From: Aved-18 sp964606665
GTDB taxonomy: Bacteria > Cyanobacteriota > Vampirovibrionia > Obscuribacterales > Obscuribacteraceae
DNA length: 64,000 bases
Direction: 5' to 3'
Assembly: GCA_964606665.1 (NCBI GenBank)
Contig: CAZSHS010000001.1
Coordinates: 236,663-300,662, forward strand
Positions 26,333-35,651 of this stretch are shown here, piece after piece (the stretch's first letter is position 1; the number at the start of each line of letters is the position of its first letter). The position numbers and the translations under genes were made by a program. The notes under the pieces were generated by a model. It was not told the DNA's origin and did no database searches. It saw only the letters and a program-made list of their open reading frames with translations.

Positions 26333-27946
26333 ATGGCAAGTAAATCATTGCTTTCGAAGATAGTCTCCTCGGCTATCTTCAGAGACTGGAAACCGTGGGC
26401 GGTCATCGTCGTTTTTTTCTGGTCTCTTACCACTTTGTTTCGCATCGAGCCTGAGACCACTGTCAATCACTGGATTGATCTTTCTAATTTGAGTGCTGAC
26501 GAACTCAATCTGGAAGTCCAAAAACGATGCACCGAAATGCCTCGCTGGCAGAAAATGAACATCTACGAGAAAGAACATGTGGTCAAGGACGAGCTTGAAA
26601 AGGCTCAATTAGCAAATAACATTCAAATTTTGAAAAGAATCGGTATTGCAAATCTGGCTGATTCCATCAATTTGGACAAGAAAATTCCAAGACGCTATGT
26701 GCTTTTTACCAATTTAAAATTGGGTCTCGATTTGCGCGGTGGCTCGCAACTTTTGCTTCAAGCAATGCCAGCACCACCGCATGTGCCTGAAATCACTCCC
26801 AATGTAATGGGTGGTGTAGAAACTGTCATCAATAATCGTATTAACAGTCTTGGCGTTTCTGAAACTCTAGTTCAACGGGCAGGCAAAGACAGATTGATCG
26901 TCGAAATGCCTGGTATCAAAGATCCTCAACAAGCTAAAGACAGAATTGGCACAACAGCCTTGCTTGAATTTAGAGAGCTTGCAATTGCTCCAGATGGCAC
27001 TGCCGTTTGGAAAGATTGCGGACTTACTGGTGCTGATTTTAAACGAGCCCAAGCCACTGCTTTGATGGCTGGGTCCACTTACAAGGTTGGCTTTGAATTC
27101 AAGCCTGAAGGCGCCAAAAAATTTGCTGAATTAACCAAAAGACTAGTTAATCAACAAATAGGTATTTTTCTTGATGGCGTACCAACCGAGCGTGCTCCTG
27201 ATGGACGCCCGCTTTCATTGCAAGAGTATCGCGGCGTAACTGTACGCGAGCCCATTCTTACAGGAACTGGTGAAATCACAGGTAGTTTCACTCAAGACCA
27301 AGCAGTAGATTTGTCAGTCAAACTCAATGCTGGTGCTCTTCCTGTTCCAGTTAAGATTTTAGAGGAGAGAACCGTTGGAGCGACACTTGGTCAGGACTCG
27401 ATCAAAAAGAGTCTGGTGGCTGGCTGCATTGGTATCGCTACAGTCATGGTCTTCATGCTCATAGTTTACGGTTGGGCTGGACTTGTCGCAGATATTGCCC
27501 TCATTTTGTATACACTTGCTACTCTTGCAATTTTCATCTCTATGTCGGTCACGTTGACATTGGCTGGCATAGCCGGTTTTATTCTTTCAATAGGGATGGC
27601 GGTCGACGCCAATATCCTAATTTTTGAGCGAACGAAAGAAGAATTGAAAAATGGCAAAGCACTTTATTCGGCTATTGAAGCTGGTTTTGGTCGAGCATTT
27701 TCGGCAATCTTCGACTCTAACGCCAACAGTTTGATAGCATGTGCTGTGCTAATGATGTTTGGCACATCTATCGTTAAAGGATTTGCCGTTACGCTAGCCA
27801 TCGGGGTGGCGGTCTCAATGTTCACCGCTATCACCGCCTCGCGTACGATGCTGCATTTGATACCACGCAGCTTTGGGTTGTTTGGACAAAAGTTCGACTC
27901 AAAAACTTCAACCATTCAAAAGCCTAAGCAGAAGGAGGCAGTGTGA
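26333..27946 (+). CDS. secD: Protein translocase subunit SecD
   Basis: A 537-residue inner-membrane subunit that uses the proton gradient to help pull preproteins across SecYEG. It has an N-terminal membrane segment near residues 20-38, the hallmark LKLGLDLRGGSQLLLQ (D1), a large periplasmic domain with an added insertion after the first helix, and five C-terminal helices including GMAVDANILIFERTKEE (D6). The stop overlaps the secF start (GTGTGA). Confidence 0.96.
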   Translation: MASKSLLSKIVSSAIFRDWKPWAVIVVFFWSLTTLFRIEPETTVNHWIDLSNLSADELNLEVQKRCTEMPRWQKMNIYEKEHVVKDELEKAQLANNIQILKRIGIANLADSINLDKKIPRRYVLFTNLKLGLDLRGGSQLLLQAMPAPPHVPEITPNVMGGVETVINNRINSLGVSETLVQRAGKDRLIVEMPGIKDPQQAKDRIGTTALLEFRELAIAPDGTAVWKDCGLTGADFKRAQATALMAGSTYKVGFEFKPEGAKKFAELTKRLVNQQIGIFLDGVPTERAPDGRPLSLQEYRGVTVREPILTGTGEITGSFTQDQAVDLSVKLNAGALPVPVKILEERTVGATLGQDSIKKSLVAGCIGIATVMVFMLIVYGWAGLVADIALILYTLATLAIFISMSVTLTLAGIAGFILSIGMAVDANILIFERTKEELKNGKALYSAIEAGFGRAFSAIFDSNANSLIACAVLMMFGTSIVKGFAVTLAIGVAVSMFTAITASRTMLHLIPRSFGLFGQKFDSKTSTIQKPKQKEAV

Positions 27947-28935
27947 GCACTAACGAGCAAGACTACAAAGTGAAAGTCGATATTGTCAAATATCGCTGGA
28001 TCTGGATAGGCATATCGCTTTTTCTGACTTTGCCAGGCATCTTAGGCATTGGCATGTGTTATGCCAAATTCGGCGCGCCTCTAAAACCTGGAATTGATTT
28101 TACTGGCGGCTCCATTCTGCAATATCAATTTGAAAAACCAGTAGAGCTTGAGCCTATTCACCAAGTTCTAGAAGAATGTCACTTGCCAGGGTCGCAAGTG
28201 CAGAAAGCTTATATCTCGGGCAGAGAAGCAGTAGTGCTGCGCACCAAGGCACTTGATGATGAGAATCTGAAAAAGCAATTGGACAAAGCGCTTGAAGCGA
28301 AACTTGGACCATTCAAACAACTATCCATAGATAAAGTGACCGCCACAATTGGTCCTGAGCTTTTGATGAATGGTTTGATTGCGCTGTTTTCGACTCTAGC
28401 AGTGATGATCGCATATATTTCATATCGTTATAAATTCGATTTTGCCATGTGCGCAATCTGCGCTCTGTTGCATGACGTTATAGTTCTTTGTGGTTTCTAT
28501 GCCATCCTTGGACTTGTAATCGGGGTGGAAGTGGATAGTTTATTCCTCTCTGCCGTCTTGACTGTAATAGGATTCTCAGTGCACGACACTATTGTGGTAT
28601 TCGATCGTATTCGTGAGAATGCAAAATATGTCGGCAGTAAGACCAAAGACCCAGTCACTGGTGAAGAATACAAAAAGACCTTTGGCGATGTCACCAATGA
28701 CAGTGTTAATCAAACTCTGGCTAGATCAATCTATACAAGCTTGACTGTTGTATTTACTCTTACAGCACTGTATTTGTGGGGCGGAGTCACCACCCGTGAC
28801 TTCGTTTTAGCCATGTTGGTTGGTATTATTTCTGGAACTTACAGTTCAATATTTAACGCTAGTTGCCTACTTGTGCTCTGGCGCGAAGTTAAGCTGAAGA
28901 AACAGTTGCGAACACCAGCAGCAGCAAAAGCCTAG
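27943..28935 (+). CDS. secF: Protein translocase subunit SecF
   Basis: A 330-residue partner of SecD. It shows the SecF motif PGIDFTGGS, and membrane helices with VIGFSVHDTIVVFDRIREN and NQTLARSIYTSLTVVFTL. The start GTG 27943 overlaps the secD stop by 4 bases, giving translational coupling. A 20-residue loop (SKTKDPVTGEEYKKTFGDV) follows the VFDRIREN helix and is longer than in E. coli. Confidence 0.96.
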   Translation: MSTNEQDYKVKVDIVKYRWIWIGISLFLTLPGILGIGMCYAKFGAPLKPGIDFTGGSILQYQFEKPVELEPIHQVLEECHLPGSQVQKAYISGREAVVLRTKALDDENLKKQLDKALEAKLGPFKQLSIDKVTATIGPELLMNGLIALFSTLAVMIAYISYRYKFDFAMCAICALLHDVIVLCGFYAILGLVIGVEVDSLFLSAVLTVIGFSVHDTIVVFDRIRENAKYVGSKTKDPVTGEEYKKTFGDVTNDSVNQTLARSIYTSLTVVFTLTALYLWGGVTTRDFVLAMLVGIISGTYSSIFNASCLLVLWREVKLKKQLRTPAAAKA

Positions 28936-29552
28936 TTAACATCACCTGGACGATCAAGCAATGATTGAGTCGCATGTTTTATGTCGTGGCTATCTTTGTA
29001 GCTAAATCTCAAAGGAAATTCGAGTCTTTTCAGCTCTTTTACGAATTGCTCGAGTGTTGCAAATTCTGCGTTGTTTTTGGCACTTATCGACCAATTTGGT
29101 TGGAGCTTGGTTCCATCTTTTGTTTCAAGGACCACTTCGTACCAGTTTTCGGGTCCGTGTTTGCGCCGGGTCCACTCTTGATTGATATTTATTGACTTGA
29201 GTTCATCTCGAGTAATTGTTATTGGTGCGCGAATAAGGACGAACTTAGCAGTGAGTGACTGATCTCTTTCGAGTAGATGCAACTCAGAGTAACTCGTTAC
29301 AGACAAATTAATCAAATAAGCTGACAGGTAAGACAATAGGAGGCAGATGAACCAGCTTGTGAAGCACATCAGTTTGTTGCACACAGGCTTTTCACTGAAA
29401 TTTTCAAAGTCTTTTCTTTTGAGAAATTTCGCAAGCTGTCTTTGTGTGATTCGAGGAGCCATCACCCCCAGAACACCGTATACGATTGCAACCGACAAAC
29501 TGCCACTGGCGGCAAAATAGAGTAATACTTTAGAGGGGTTATCAATAAGCAT
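28932..29552 (-). CDS. Two-helix membrane protein, unknown
   Basis: A 206-residue protein with two membrane segments: residues about 8-34 (LLYFAASGSLSVAIVYGVLGV) and 63-85 (SWFICLLLSYLSAYLINL), followed by a soluble 120-residue C-terminal domain containing EWTRRKHGPENWYEVVLETKDG. No family is recognised. I chose ATG 29552; an upstream TTG at 29588 would add 12 residues. Its 3' end overlaps the convergent secF by 4 bases. Confidence 0.65.
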   Translation of the reverse strand: MLIDNPSKVLLYFAASGSLSVAIVYGVLGVMAPRITQRQLAKFLKRKDFENFSEKPVCNKLMCFTSWFICLLLSYLSAYLINLSVTSYSELHLLERDQSLTAKFVLIRAPITITRDELKSININQEWTRRKHGPENWYEVVLETKDGTKLQPNWSISAKNNAEFATLEQFVKELKRLEFPLRFSYKDSHDIKHATQSLLDRPGDVN

Positions 29553-29670
29553 TACTAAATCATACCCGCCTGGTTGATACTCTTCCAAACTGGTTCAATG
29601 AAAAGCAAGCCACTATTTTGGTAGAATATCCAGCCACCACCTTAGGGCAAACCTGACAAGGGGATTATAA

Positions 29671-29979
29671 ATGAGTGACGCTCAACAACCCGAAGAAAAA
29701 AAACTGAATTTGTCAGACGAAGATAAGTGGGATATTCTCACTCGTCCCGAACGTTTGGGAGAGATTCTTCTAAAACACGGAAAACTGACAGTAAGTCAGT
29801 TAGAAGAAATCATCAAAGATCAAGAAACATCAGGTCGTCCTCTAGGCGAATTGATTCTTGCCCGCGGTCTCATGTCTCGTAGCGAACTGCTTACTGCACT
29901 TGATTGGCAACACAAAGCAGATCGTGTAATCATCGATTCTTTGACCGAATTGATAAATAGCCCTAAGAAAAAAGATTAG
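29671..29979 (+). CDS. Small protein resembling the N-terminal domain of type II/IV secretion ATPases
   Basis: A 102-residue soluble protein. The segment LGEILLKHGKLTVSQLEEII, then RPLGELILARGLMS and ELLTALDWQ resembles the helical domain found at the N-terminus of GspE/PilB-type ATPases, here without any ATPase. It has a strong ribosome site AAGGGGA. Stand-alone copies may bind nucleotides or partners such as cyclic di-GMP, as described for MshE, but the residues needed are not verified here. It lies 9 bases before the SDR gene. Confidence 0.6.
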   Translation: MSDAQQPEEKKLNLSDEDKWDILTRPERLGEILLKHGKLTVSQLEEIIKDQETSGRPLGELILARGLMSRSELLTALDWQHKADRVIIDSLTELINSPKKKD

Positions 29980-29988
29980 TCGATTAAA

Positions 29989-30768
29989 TTGAGATTTAAG
30001 GACAAAGTAGCTGTTATTACGGGTGCGGCTTCCGGTATTGGCAGAGCCACGGCTCTTGCATTTGGTGCGGAAGGTGCCAATCTGATTTTGGTAGATATCG
30101 ACGAATCAGGTCTTGCTGAAGTGGCTGGAAGTTTGCCTGCTGATTGTCAGTTTGATCTAATCGTGGGCGATGTCGCTAGGGAAGAAACCGCTTTGTCTGT
30201 GGCGAAAGTAGCCAATAAAATCTATAAGCGCATCAATATTTTGTTCAATAATGCCGGAGTCGAAACAGTAGCAGCGTTGCATGAAACCACTGAAGCCATG
30301 TGGGATAACGTGATGGATACTAATTTGAAAGGCGCTTATTTTATGACCAAACAATGTCTTGCATTTATGATTAATGCAGGTGGTGGTGTCATAATAAACA
30401 ATGCATCTGACGCTGGATTGCGCGGTATCAAATATAGTGCCGCCTATTCTACTTCTAAAGCAGGCTTGATTCATTTTTCTCTTTCTACTGCCCTAGATTA
30501 TGCTTCCAAAGGAATACGCTGCAACGCCATCTGTCCTGGCTGTATACGTACTCCACTGTGTGAGCGCTTTAACGAAAATGTAGGCAAGCGCAAAGGAATA
30601 ACCGGCGCAAAAGCTCTGCAAGAATTTGTTGATGCCAATATTCCGATGAAGCGAGTGGGCGAGTGCGACGAAGTTGCAAAAGTAGTTTTGTTCTTGTGCT
30701 CACCTGACGCCGGTTATATAACAGGTGCCGTAATTCCCATTGATGGCGGATTGACTGCTGGAATGTAG
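29989..30768 (+). CDS. Short-chain dehydrogenase/reductase (SDR)
   Basis: A 259-residue NAD(P)-dependent oxidoreductase of the classical SDR type: TGAASGIG cofactor loop near residue 12, NNAG, the catalytic Ser in NNASDAGLRG region and the Y-x3-K pair in AAYSTSKAGLIHF. The C-terminal segment YITGAVIPIDGGLTAG is typical. Asp in LILVDIDE after strand 2 suggests NAD preference. The substrate is unknown. The TTG start at 29989 is the only option that preserves the first strand. Confidence 0.9.
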   Translation: MRFKDKVAVITGAASGIGRATALAFGAEGANLILVDIDESGLAEVAGSLPADCQFDLIVGDVAREETALSVAKVANKIYKRINILFNNAGVETVAALHETTEAMWDNVMDTNLKGAYFMTKQCLAFMINAGGGVIINNASDAGLRGIKYSAAYSTSKAGLIHFSLSTALDYASKGIRCNAICPGCIRTPLCERFNENVGKRKGITGAKALQEFVDANIPMKRVGECDEVAKVVLFLCSPDAGYITGAVIPIDGGLTAGM

Positions 30769-31009
30769 CAAATTTTTCGATGCCAATCGATGGGTCTAAA
30801 AGCAACAAGGGCTGAGCATAAGTAAAACATGCCGCAATGCTTATGGTTTACGCCCAAGATTTTTAAAGGTTCTTTTGAATGAGAGTTTTAGAAGTATGGT
30901 GTTTTGTCTACATACCTTACTTTTGACTTAAGCAATTTTGATCACTGTTTTTTCAAAAGAATTTTGGCGTGAGGTGCATCGCGCACGTCCTTTACACCTA
31001 ACGATGAAC

Positions 31010-32149
31010 TCAATTGATTTTATGGACCTCAATTTCTTTAGCCCTTAGTTTTTCAACTAGGTCAATAGCGTGTGCAGAATTAGATTGAGCAATCGCCCAG
31101 GCAGCGTGTTCGCGCAATAGAGGCTCCGATTCATTTGAGGCAAAATCGAAAAGTTTTTGCAAATAGTATTTGTCATCTTGCCCATTTGCAATTTCGTTGC
31201 CGATACAAATCAGTGTATTGCGTAAGATTCCGCGGCGCTTTGGACGCGATAAAGGAGTGTGGGCGAAACGTGTTTTAAATTCGCTCTGGGTCTTTATTTC
31301 AAGCATAGAAAACAGATCTAAATAATGCCCCGCGCCCTCTTGCGGTTCAAATTCGCTCCAGGGTGTTGTGGGAGTTTTAGAATTATAAGGACATACTTCC
31401 TGACACACGTCGCAGCCAAAGACCCAATTTTTTAGTTTTGGGCGAAGCTCAATTGGGATGGTGCCTTTATTTTCGATGGTCTGGTATGAAATGCATAAGC
31501 GAGCATCGACAAAAAAATCACCATGATTTTGAATGGCACCAGTCGGACAGGCAGAGCCGCAACGAAAACAATCGCCGCATGTGCCTTTGTAGGGACCATC
31601 AGGTTCTATGCCGAAACTAGATAAATCAATATCGAGAAATAATTCAGCTAAAAAATTATAGGAGCCAGATAGTTTGGGTCCTATTATCAAAGTGTGTTTG
31701 CCTGAAAAACCGATCCCGTGTCTTGCAGATAGACCTTGCTCGTAAACGGGAGCACTGTCTGTGCATATTTTTGATTGTGATTTTTGATTTAGTAATTGTT
31801 CGATTTTTTGTTTGAACAAGTCAATTTTTTGTGGGATGACCAGATGATAATCACGTCCAACAGCATAAGAAGCCACCGCCCCATGGAAAGGACCGGGTTT
31901 ATCAGGACGTGGAGTGTAGTAATTTACAGCAAGGACAATGACAGATTTTGATTGTGGTGCAAGCACTGCTGGGTTCAGTCTTTTTTCGCCCTCCCGCTCC
32001 ATATAATTCATTGTGCCTTGAAAACCCATATCCAGCCATTGGTTGAAATGAGCACTTTCATTTTCAAGAGGCGCAAGTGAAGCAAAAGAGACCTGATGAA
32101 AACCAAGGTCGTTAGCAATTTCTTTGATTAGCTCTTTGTAGTTTGGCAC
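31010..32149 (-). CDS. queG: Epoxyqueuosine reductase QueG
   Basis: A 379-residue cobalamin- and Fe-S-dependent enzyme for the last step of queuosine tRNA modification. Two ferredoxin-type clusters are bound by CGDCFRCGSACPTGA and CDVCQEVCPYN. The N-terminal domain contains GFQGTMNYMEREGEKR and the C-terminal part is HEAT-like (LREHAAWAIAQ). The gene starts with GTG 32149 and is divergent from queA by only 20 bases, joining the last two pathway steps. Confidence 0.95.
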   Translation of the reverse strand: MPNYKELIKEIANDLGFHQVSFASLAPLENESAHFNQWLDMGFQGTMNYMEREGEKRLNPAVLAPQSKSVIVLAVNYYTPRPDKPGPFHGAVASYAVGRDYHLVIPQKIDLFKQKIEQLLNQKSQSKICTDSAPVYEQGLSARHGIGFSGKHTLIIGPKLSGSYNFLAELFLDIDLSSFGIEPDGPYKGTCGDCFRCGSACPTGAIQNHGDFFVDARLCISYQTIENKGTIPIELRPKLKNWVFGCDVCQEVCPYNSKTPTTPWSEFEPQEGAGHYLDLFSMLEIKTQSEFKTRFAHTPLSRPKRRGILRNTLICIGNEIANGQDDKYYLQKLFDFASNESEPLLREHAAWAIAQSNSAHAIDLVEKLRAKEIEVHKIN

Positions 32150-32169
32150 GTTCTATAATTCTACCCATC

Positions 32170-33294
32170 ATGACCTTGAAGCTTGAAGATTTAGACTACG
32201 ATTTGCCCAAAGAGCTTATTGCTCATGAGCCCTTGCCTGTCAGGCACGAGTCGCGTTTGCTTGTGGCAAATAGGAAAACTCGCGAAATTAAGCACGAGAA
32301 ATTCAGCTCAATTAAAGAATATTTGAAGCCGGGCGATGTTTTAGTTGTTAACAACACCAAAGTGTTGGCTGCACATTTGCTCATGAAACGAAAAACTGGC
32401 GGCACAGTTGATTTGCTTTTCTTGCGAGCGTTGCCTGAATTGGGCGCAGGCGGCAAATTTTGGGAAGCGATGGGAAGACCCATAAAAAGATTGCATCCAG
32501 GCGAAATACTTGAAGTCACAGCACCCGATGGCACCATTTTTGGTGTCAAAATCCATGGATTTATGTTTGCCGAGAAGGGCGAGCGTCGCCTTGTAATAGA
32601 CCTGTCGCAAGCCGGTAGTGCTTATGAATTTTTCTCCAAAGTGGGATTTGCTCCTCTGCCACCATATATTTTGAGCAAGCGCTCGTCGCTTTCTGAATTG
32701 AAAGACAGTTTTAGTCGTGAAAGTGATATAGATAGATATCAAACTGTATTTGCAGAACACCCAGGCGCCATCGCCGCTCCCACTGCAGGTCTGCATTTCA
32801 GTGATGAATTATTGTGTGAGTTAAAAGCAAAAGGTGTGCATGTTCAGTTTGTGACATTGCATGTTGGAGCTGGTACTTTTAAATTAATTGAAAGCTCAGT
32901 CGAAGATCACAAGTTAGAATCGGAGCAATTTTATATTTCCAAAGGTACCGCAGATGTGATAAATGCAGCTAAAGCGCGCGGTTCGCGTGTGGTGGCAGTA
33001 GGCACGACGTCGCTTCGTGCACTTGAATCGGCGGCTGTGCCAGCATCTGAATCTGGAACCGAATATAATACTATTCGCAGTGTCGATGGCGAAAACACCT
33101 CGTTATATGTCAAGCCTGGACACGAGTTTTTACTAGTCGATTCGCTTATTACAAATTTCCATCTGGCCCGCTCCAGTTTGCTTGTTCTGGTTGCTTCATT
33201 TGCCGATAGAGAATTAATTCTAGAGGCATACAATCAAGCAGTCGAGCGCAAGTATCGCTTCTTTAGTTACGGCGATGCAATGCTTATTTTGTAA
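32170..33294 (+). CDS. queA: S-adenosylmethionine:tRNA ribosyltransferase-isomerase QueA
   Basis: A 374-residue enzyme that transfers and isomerises the ribosyl part of SAM onto preQ1-tRNA, producing epoxyqueuosine, the substrate of QueG. Family segments include DYDLPKELIAHEP, VVNNTKVLAAHL, GAIAAPTAGLHF, HVGAGTFKLI and FHLARSSLLVLVASF. The chosen start ATG 32170 matches the family's N-terminus; a longer TTG-initiated frame would overlap queG. Confidence 0.96.
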   Translation: MTLKLEDLDYDLPKELIAHEPLPVRHESRLLVANRKTREIKHEKFSSIKEYLKPGDVLVVNNTKVLAAHLLMKRKTGGTVDLLFLRALPELGAGGKFWEAMGRPIKRLHPGEILEVTAPDGTIFGVKIHGFMFAEKGERRLVIDLSQAGSAYEFFSKVGFAPLPPYILSKRSSLSELKDSFSRESDIDRYQTVFAEHPGAIAAPTAGLHFSDELLCELKAKGVHVQFVTLHVGAGTFKLIESSVEDHKLESEQFYISKGTADVINAAKARGSRVVAVGTTSLRALESAAVPASESGTEYNTIRSVDGENTSLYVKPGHEFLLVDSLITNFHLARSSLLVLVASFADRELILEAYNQAVERKYRFFSYGDAMLIL

Positions 33295-33319
33295 TTTTGC
33301 TTGTGCACAATTTAAAAGT

Positions 33320-34060
33320 TTAAGGGCAAAAAGCGGTGCCGTTGCCGCCACGCTCGACCACTAAGTCACAGGCTAAATCGGCTTTGGCAATAAGTTCTTG
33401 TGGAGCGGTTCCATGAGCTGGAAAATAAGCAATTCCAATACTTGTTTCAACCCAGAGCTTGTGCCAATTGTGTTGAAAAGGCAAGTCTAGAAATTTCTTG
33501 CGAATGCGGTCTGCCACTATTACAGCGCCCGAGCCAGGTGTTTCGGGTAGCATCAATAAAAAACGATCGTCACCATAACGTGCCACCATGTCTATGTCTG
33601 TACGCGAGGCGGCATTGAGCTGATTGGCAACAAAAATAAGTGTGTTCAAATGAATCTGGTCGCCAAATTCAGCTTGGATTTTTTGCAAACCACCAATAGC
33701 TACAATCATGATTGAAAGTGGACGGTTGTATCGCTTAGAGCGTCTTACTTCTCTGTCTAACTTACGCAGCAAATATCTGAAATTGTAGACCGGAGTAATA
33801 TCGTCGTAGAAGGCTATGCGCTCGACGTCTTCTTGAGTAAGAACCTGTCGTCCTTGCGTTGTTGACTGAGATTGTCCCACAAAATTTTCAGGTTGACGCT
33901 CGGCTGGCGCGTTTAACTCGGCAAGCATTCTCAACTGTTCTAGTGAAAGCTGATTCGTGCGAACGTTGCTTACCTGACGGTTAAAAACCGAGTCGGCAAC
34001 GATTGGCATATTCAGTCTGTCTCTATCTCTTTCTCTATTCCTGTCCATTGGTATTTGCAA
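33320..34060 (-). CDS. Degenerate GGDEF-domain protein
   Basis: A 246-residue protein. After a charged, Asn/Arg-rich N-terminus and a linker, residues about 95-245 form a GGDEF fold (FYDDITPVYNFRYLLRKLDRE, ETSIGIAYFPAHG). The signature reads GDDRF and the usual metal-binding Asp of the FKxxND region is missing (AIGGLQKIQAEFG), so cyclase activity is unlikely; it may bind nucleotides or partners. It is the second degenerate GGDEF protein here, related to the one before secD but with different losses. Confidence 0.85.
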   Translation of the reverse strand: MQIPMDRNRERDRDRLNMPIVADSVFNRQVSNVRTNQLSLEQLRMLAELNAPAERQPENFVGQSQSTTQGRQVLTQEDVERIAFYDDITPVYNFRYLLRKLDREVRRSKRYNRPLSIMIVAIGGLQKIQAEFGDQIHLNTLIFVANQLNAASRTDIDMVARYGDDRFLLMLPETPGSGAVIVADRIRKKFLDLPFQHNWHKLWVETSIGIAYFPAHGTAPQELIAKADLACDLVVERGGNGTAFCP

Positions 34061-34115
34061 TCTCGTCTTTGACGATTTTACCCCTATTATAAATACCCAT
34101 TACTTATAAGCTTAA

Positions 34116-35414
34116 TCAAATAAGATACAGCCTGAGCATGTTTAGAGCCTCTTTTGCCGTTCTTGTTCTGATTTCTTTGCGTGAAAGATGACTAGGTAGG
34201 CGTAATTCTTTAGTGATTGTTTCATTTGCAGTGTCAAGGGCGAGATAGACTAGACCGACCGGTTTATCCGTCGTTCCTCCGTCAGGTCCTGCTATGCCTG
34301 TGATAGCGTATCCGATAACGGATGAGGTTAAAAGCCTGACCCCACGAGCCATGGATTTTGCGCATTCTTCTGAGACTGCTCCGTGCTCTACCAGTATTTC
34401 CGTCGGCACTCCGACCATTTTTTCCTTCGCTTCATTTGCGTAGGTGACAAGATTTAGACTAATAAATTTAGACGAGCCAGCAATGTCTGTTAGAAGCTTA
34501 CTCATCAAGCCCCCGGTACAAGATTCGGCTAATGAAATAGTCAATCCCTTTTCAGTTAACAATCTAGCGCATTCTGCTTCAAGATTGGTGTCATTAAATC
34601 CATACAAGAGTGGACCGCTTCGCTCAATTATTTGATCTACGACAGGCTTGGTCAATGCCTTTGCCTCATCTAGGGTTGCAGCTTTAGCGGTGACTCGAAG
34701 TTTACACTCACCATGCCCCGCATATGGTGCCACGGTCGGATTGGCTAAATGCAATAAGTCAGAATAACGCTCAGCCAGAGCCGATTCGCCTATACCAAAG
34801 TGACGCAAATCAACAGAATATATGGTGGCACTACCAGCTTCGCCTTGCTCCATTAATTTGGGAGTAACTTGAGTTTTGAACAAATGCTTCAATTCAAAAG
34901 GAACACCAGGCAATGCAATCATGATGCGAGGCGACGTGATATTGAGCGAATGAAGAAGTTCTAAATCGATATCCCAGTAGATACCAGGGGCGGTGCCAGT
35001 ATCGTTTCGAAGCGGTATTGCACCATGTGGAACTAGCGCTTGTTTTGAATTTGTTTCTGGCATCGCGATATTGCGAGCAGAAAAGAATTTTTTGATTTGC
35101 TCCAGTGATGGCTCGTGTATGTCAAGCCCGACTCCAAGCGCTTTTGCCATGCATTCGACAGTCAAATCGTCTGCCGTTGGTCCTAGTCCGCCGGACAAAA
35201 CAATTATATCTGCGCGAGAAAGAGCGGCTTGAATACAAGCGATTATGCGCTCGACGTTGTCTCCCACGGTAGTGTGATAAAAACAATTCACACCAAGAAT
35301 TGCCAATTCTTGGGCAAGATACTGCGTGTTGGTATCTACAATCTGACCAAGCAATATTTCGGTGCCGATAGTGAGGACTTCGGCAATTGACTGTTTAGGC
35401 TTGGAGGTGACCAA
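34116..35414 (-). CDS. cinA: CinA, nicotinamide mononucleotide deamidase
   Basis: A 432-residue two-domain protein. The N-terminal MoaB-like domain contains EVLTIGTEILLGQIVDTN and VLSGGLGPTADDLT. The C-terminal CinA domain contains ISLAESCTGGLMSKLLTDIAG and YAITGIAGPDGGT, the catalytic region for NMN deamidation in pyridine nucleotide recycling. TTG 35414 is taken as start because no ATG or GTG lies near the conserved strand. It follows the 50-residue membrane protein by 3 bases. Confidence 0.94.
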   Translation of the reverse strand: MVTSKPKQSIAEVLTIGTEILLGQIVDTNTQYLAQELAILGVNCFYHTTVGDNVERIIACIQAALSRADIIVLSGGLGPTADDLTVECMAKALGVGLDIHEPSLEQIKKFFSARNIAMPETNSKQALVPHGAIPLRNDTGTAPGIYWDIDLELLHSLNITSPRIMIALPGVPFELKHLFKTQVTPKLMEQGEAGSATIYSVDLRHFGIGESALAERYSDLLHLANPTVAPYAGHGECKLRVTAKAATLDEAKALTKPVVDQIIERSGPLLYGFNDTNLEAECARLLTEKGLTISLAESCTGGLMSKLLTDIAGSSKFISLNLVTYANEAKEKMVGVPTEILVEHGAVSEECAKSMARGVRLLTSSVIGYAITGIAGPDGGTTDKPVGLVYLALDTANETITKELRLPSHLSRKEIRTRTAKEALNMLRLYLI

Positions 35415-35417
35415 AAA

Positions 35418-35570
35418 TTAGTGACCAGCAGGTGCAGATGTAGGGGCTGGTTCGTCGGCGTGATAGTTGAATGCCGCCCAGACGCCCAGGGCTAAAACCG
35501 AACTGGCAAAGCAAACAAAAAAGAAAATCAGCCAGCCGTGGCTAGAATCGTGATGTTTTGCTTGGCTCAT
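35418..35570 (-). CDS. 50-residue single-span membrane protein
   Basis: A small gene with ATG at 35570 and TAA at 35418-35420. The N-terminus is His/Ser-rich (SQAKHHDSSHG), followed by one membrane segment (WLIFFFVCFASSVLALGVWAAF) and a short Pro/Ala tail. AGGGA lies just upstream of the start. It is close to cinA, and codon structure and hydrophobicity argue that it is real. Family unknown; size and shape are like small subunits or assembly factors of membrane complexes. Confidence 0.65.
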   Translation of the reverse strand: MSQAKHHDSSHGWLIFFFVCFASSVLALGVWAAFNYHADEPAPTSAPAGH

Positions 35571-35651
35571 AGTCCCTGAATTTCCTCATCTGAATTTCAA
35601 TCTGTTTTACTAATAGTATATTCGCTTGGATTCGTGCATGTCATGCAGCAC

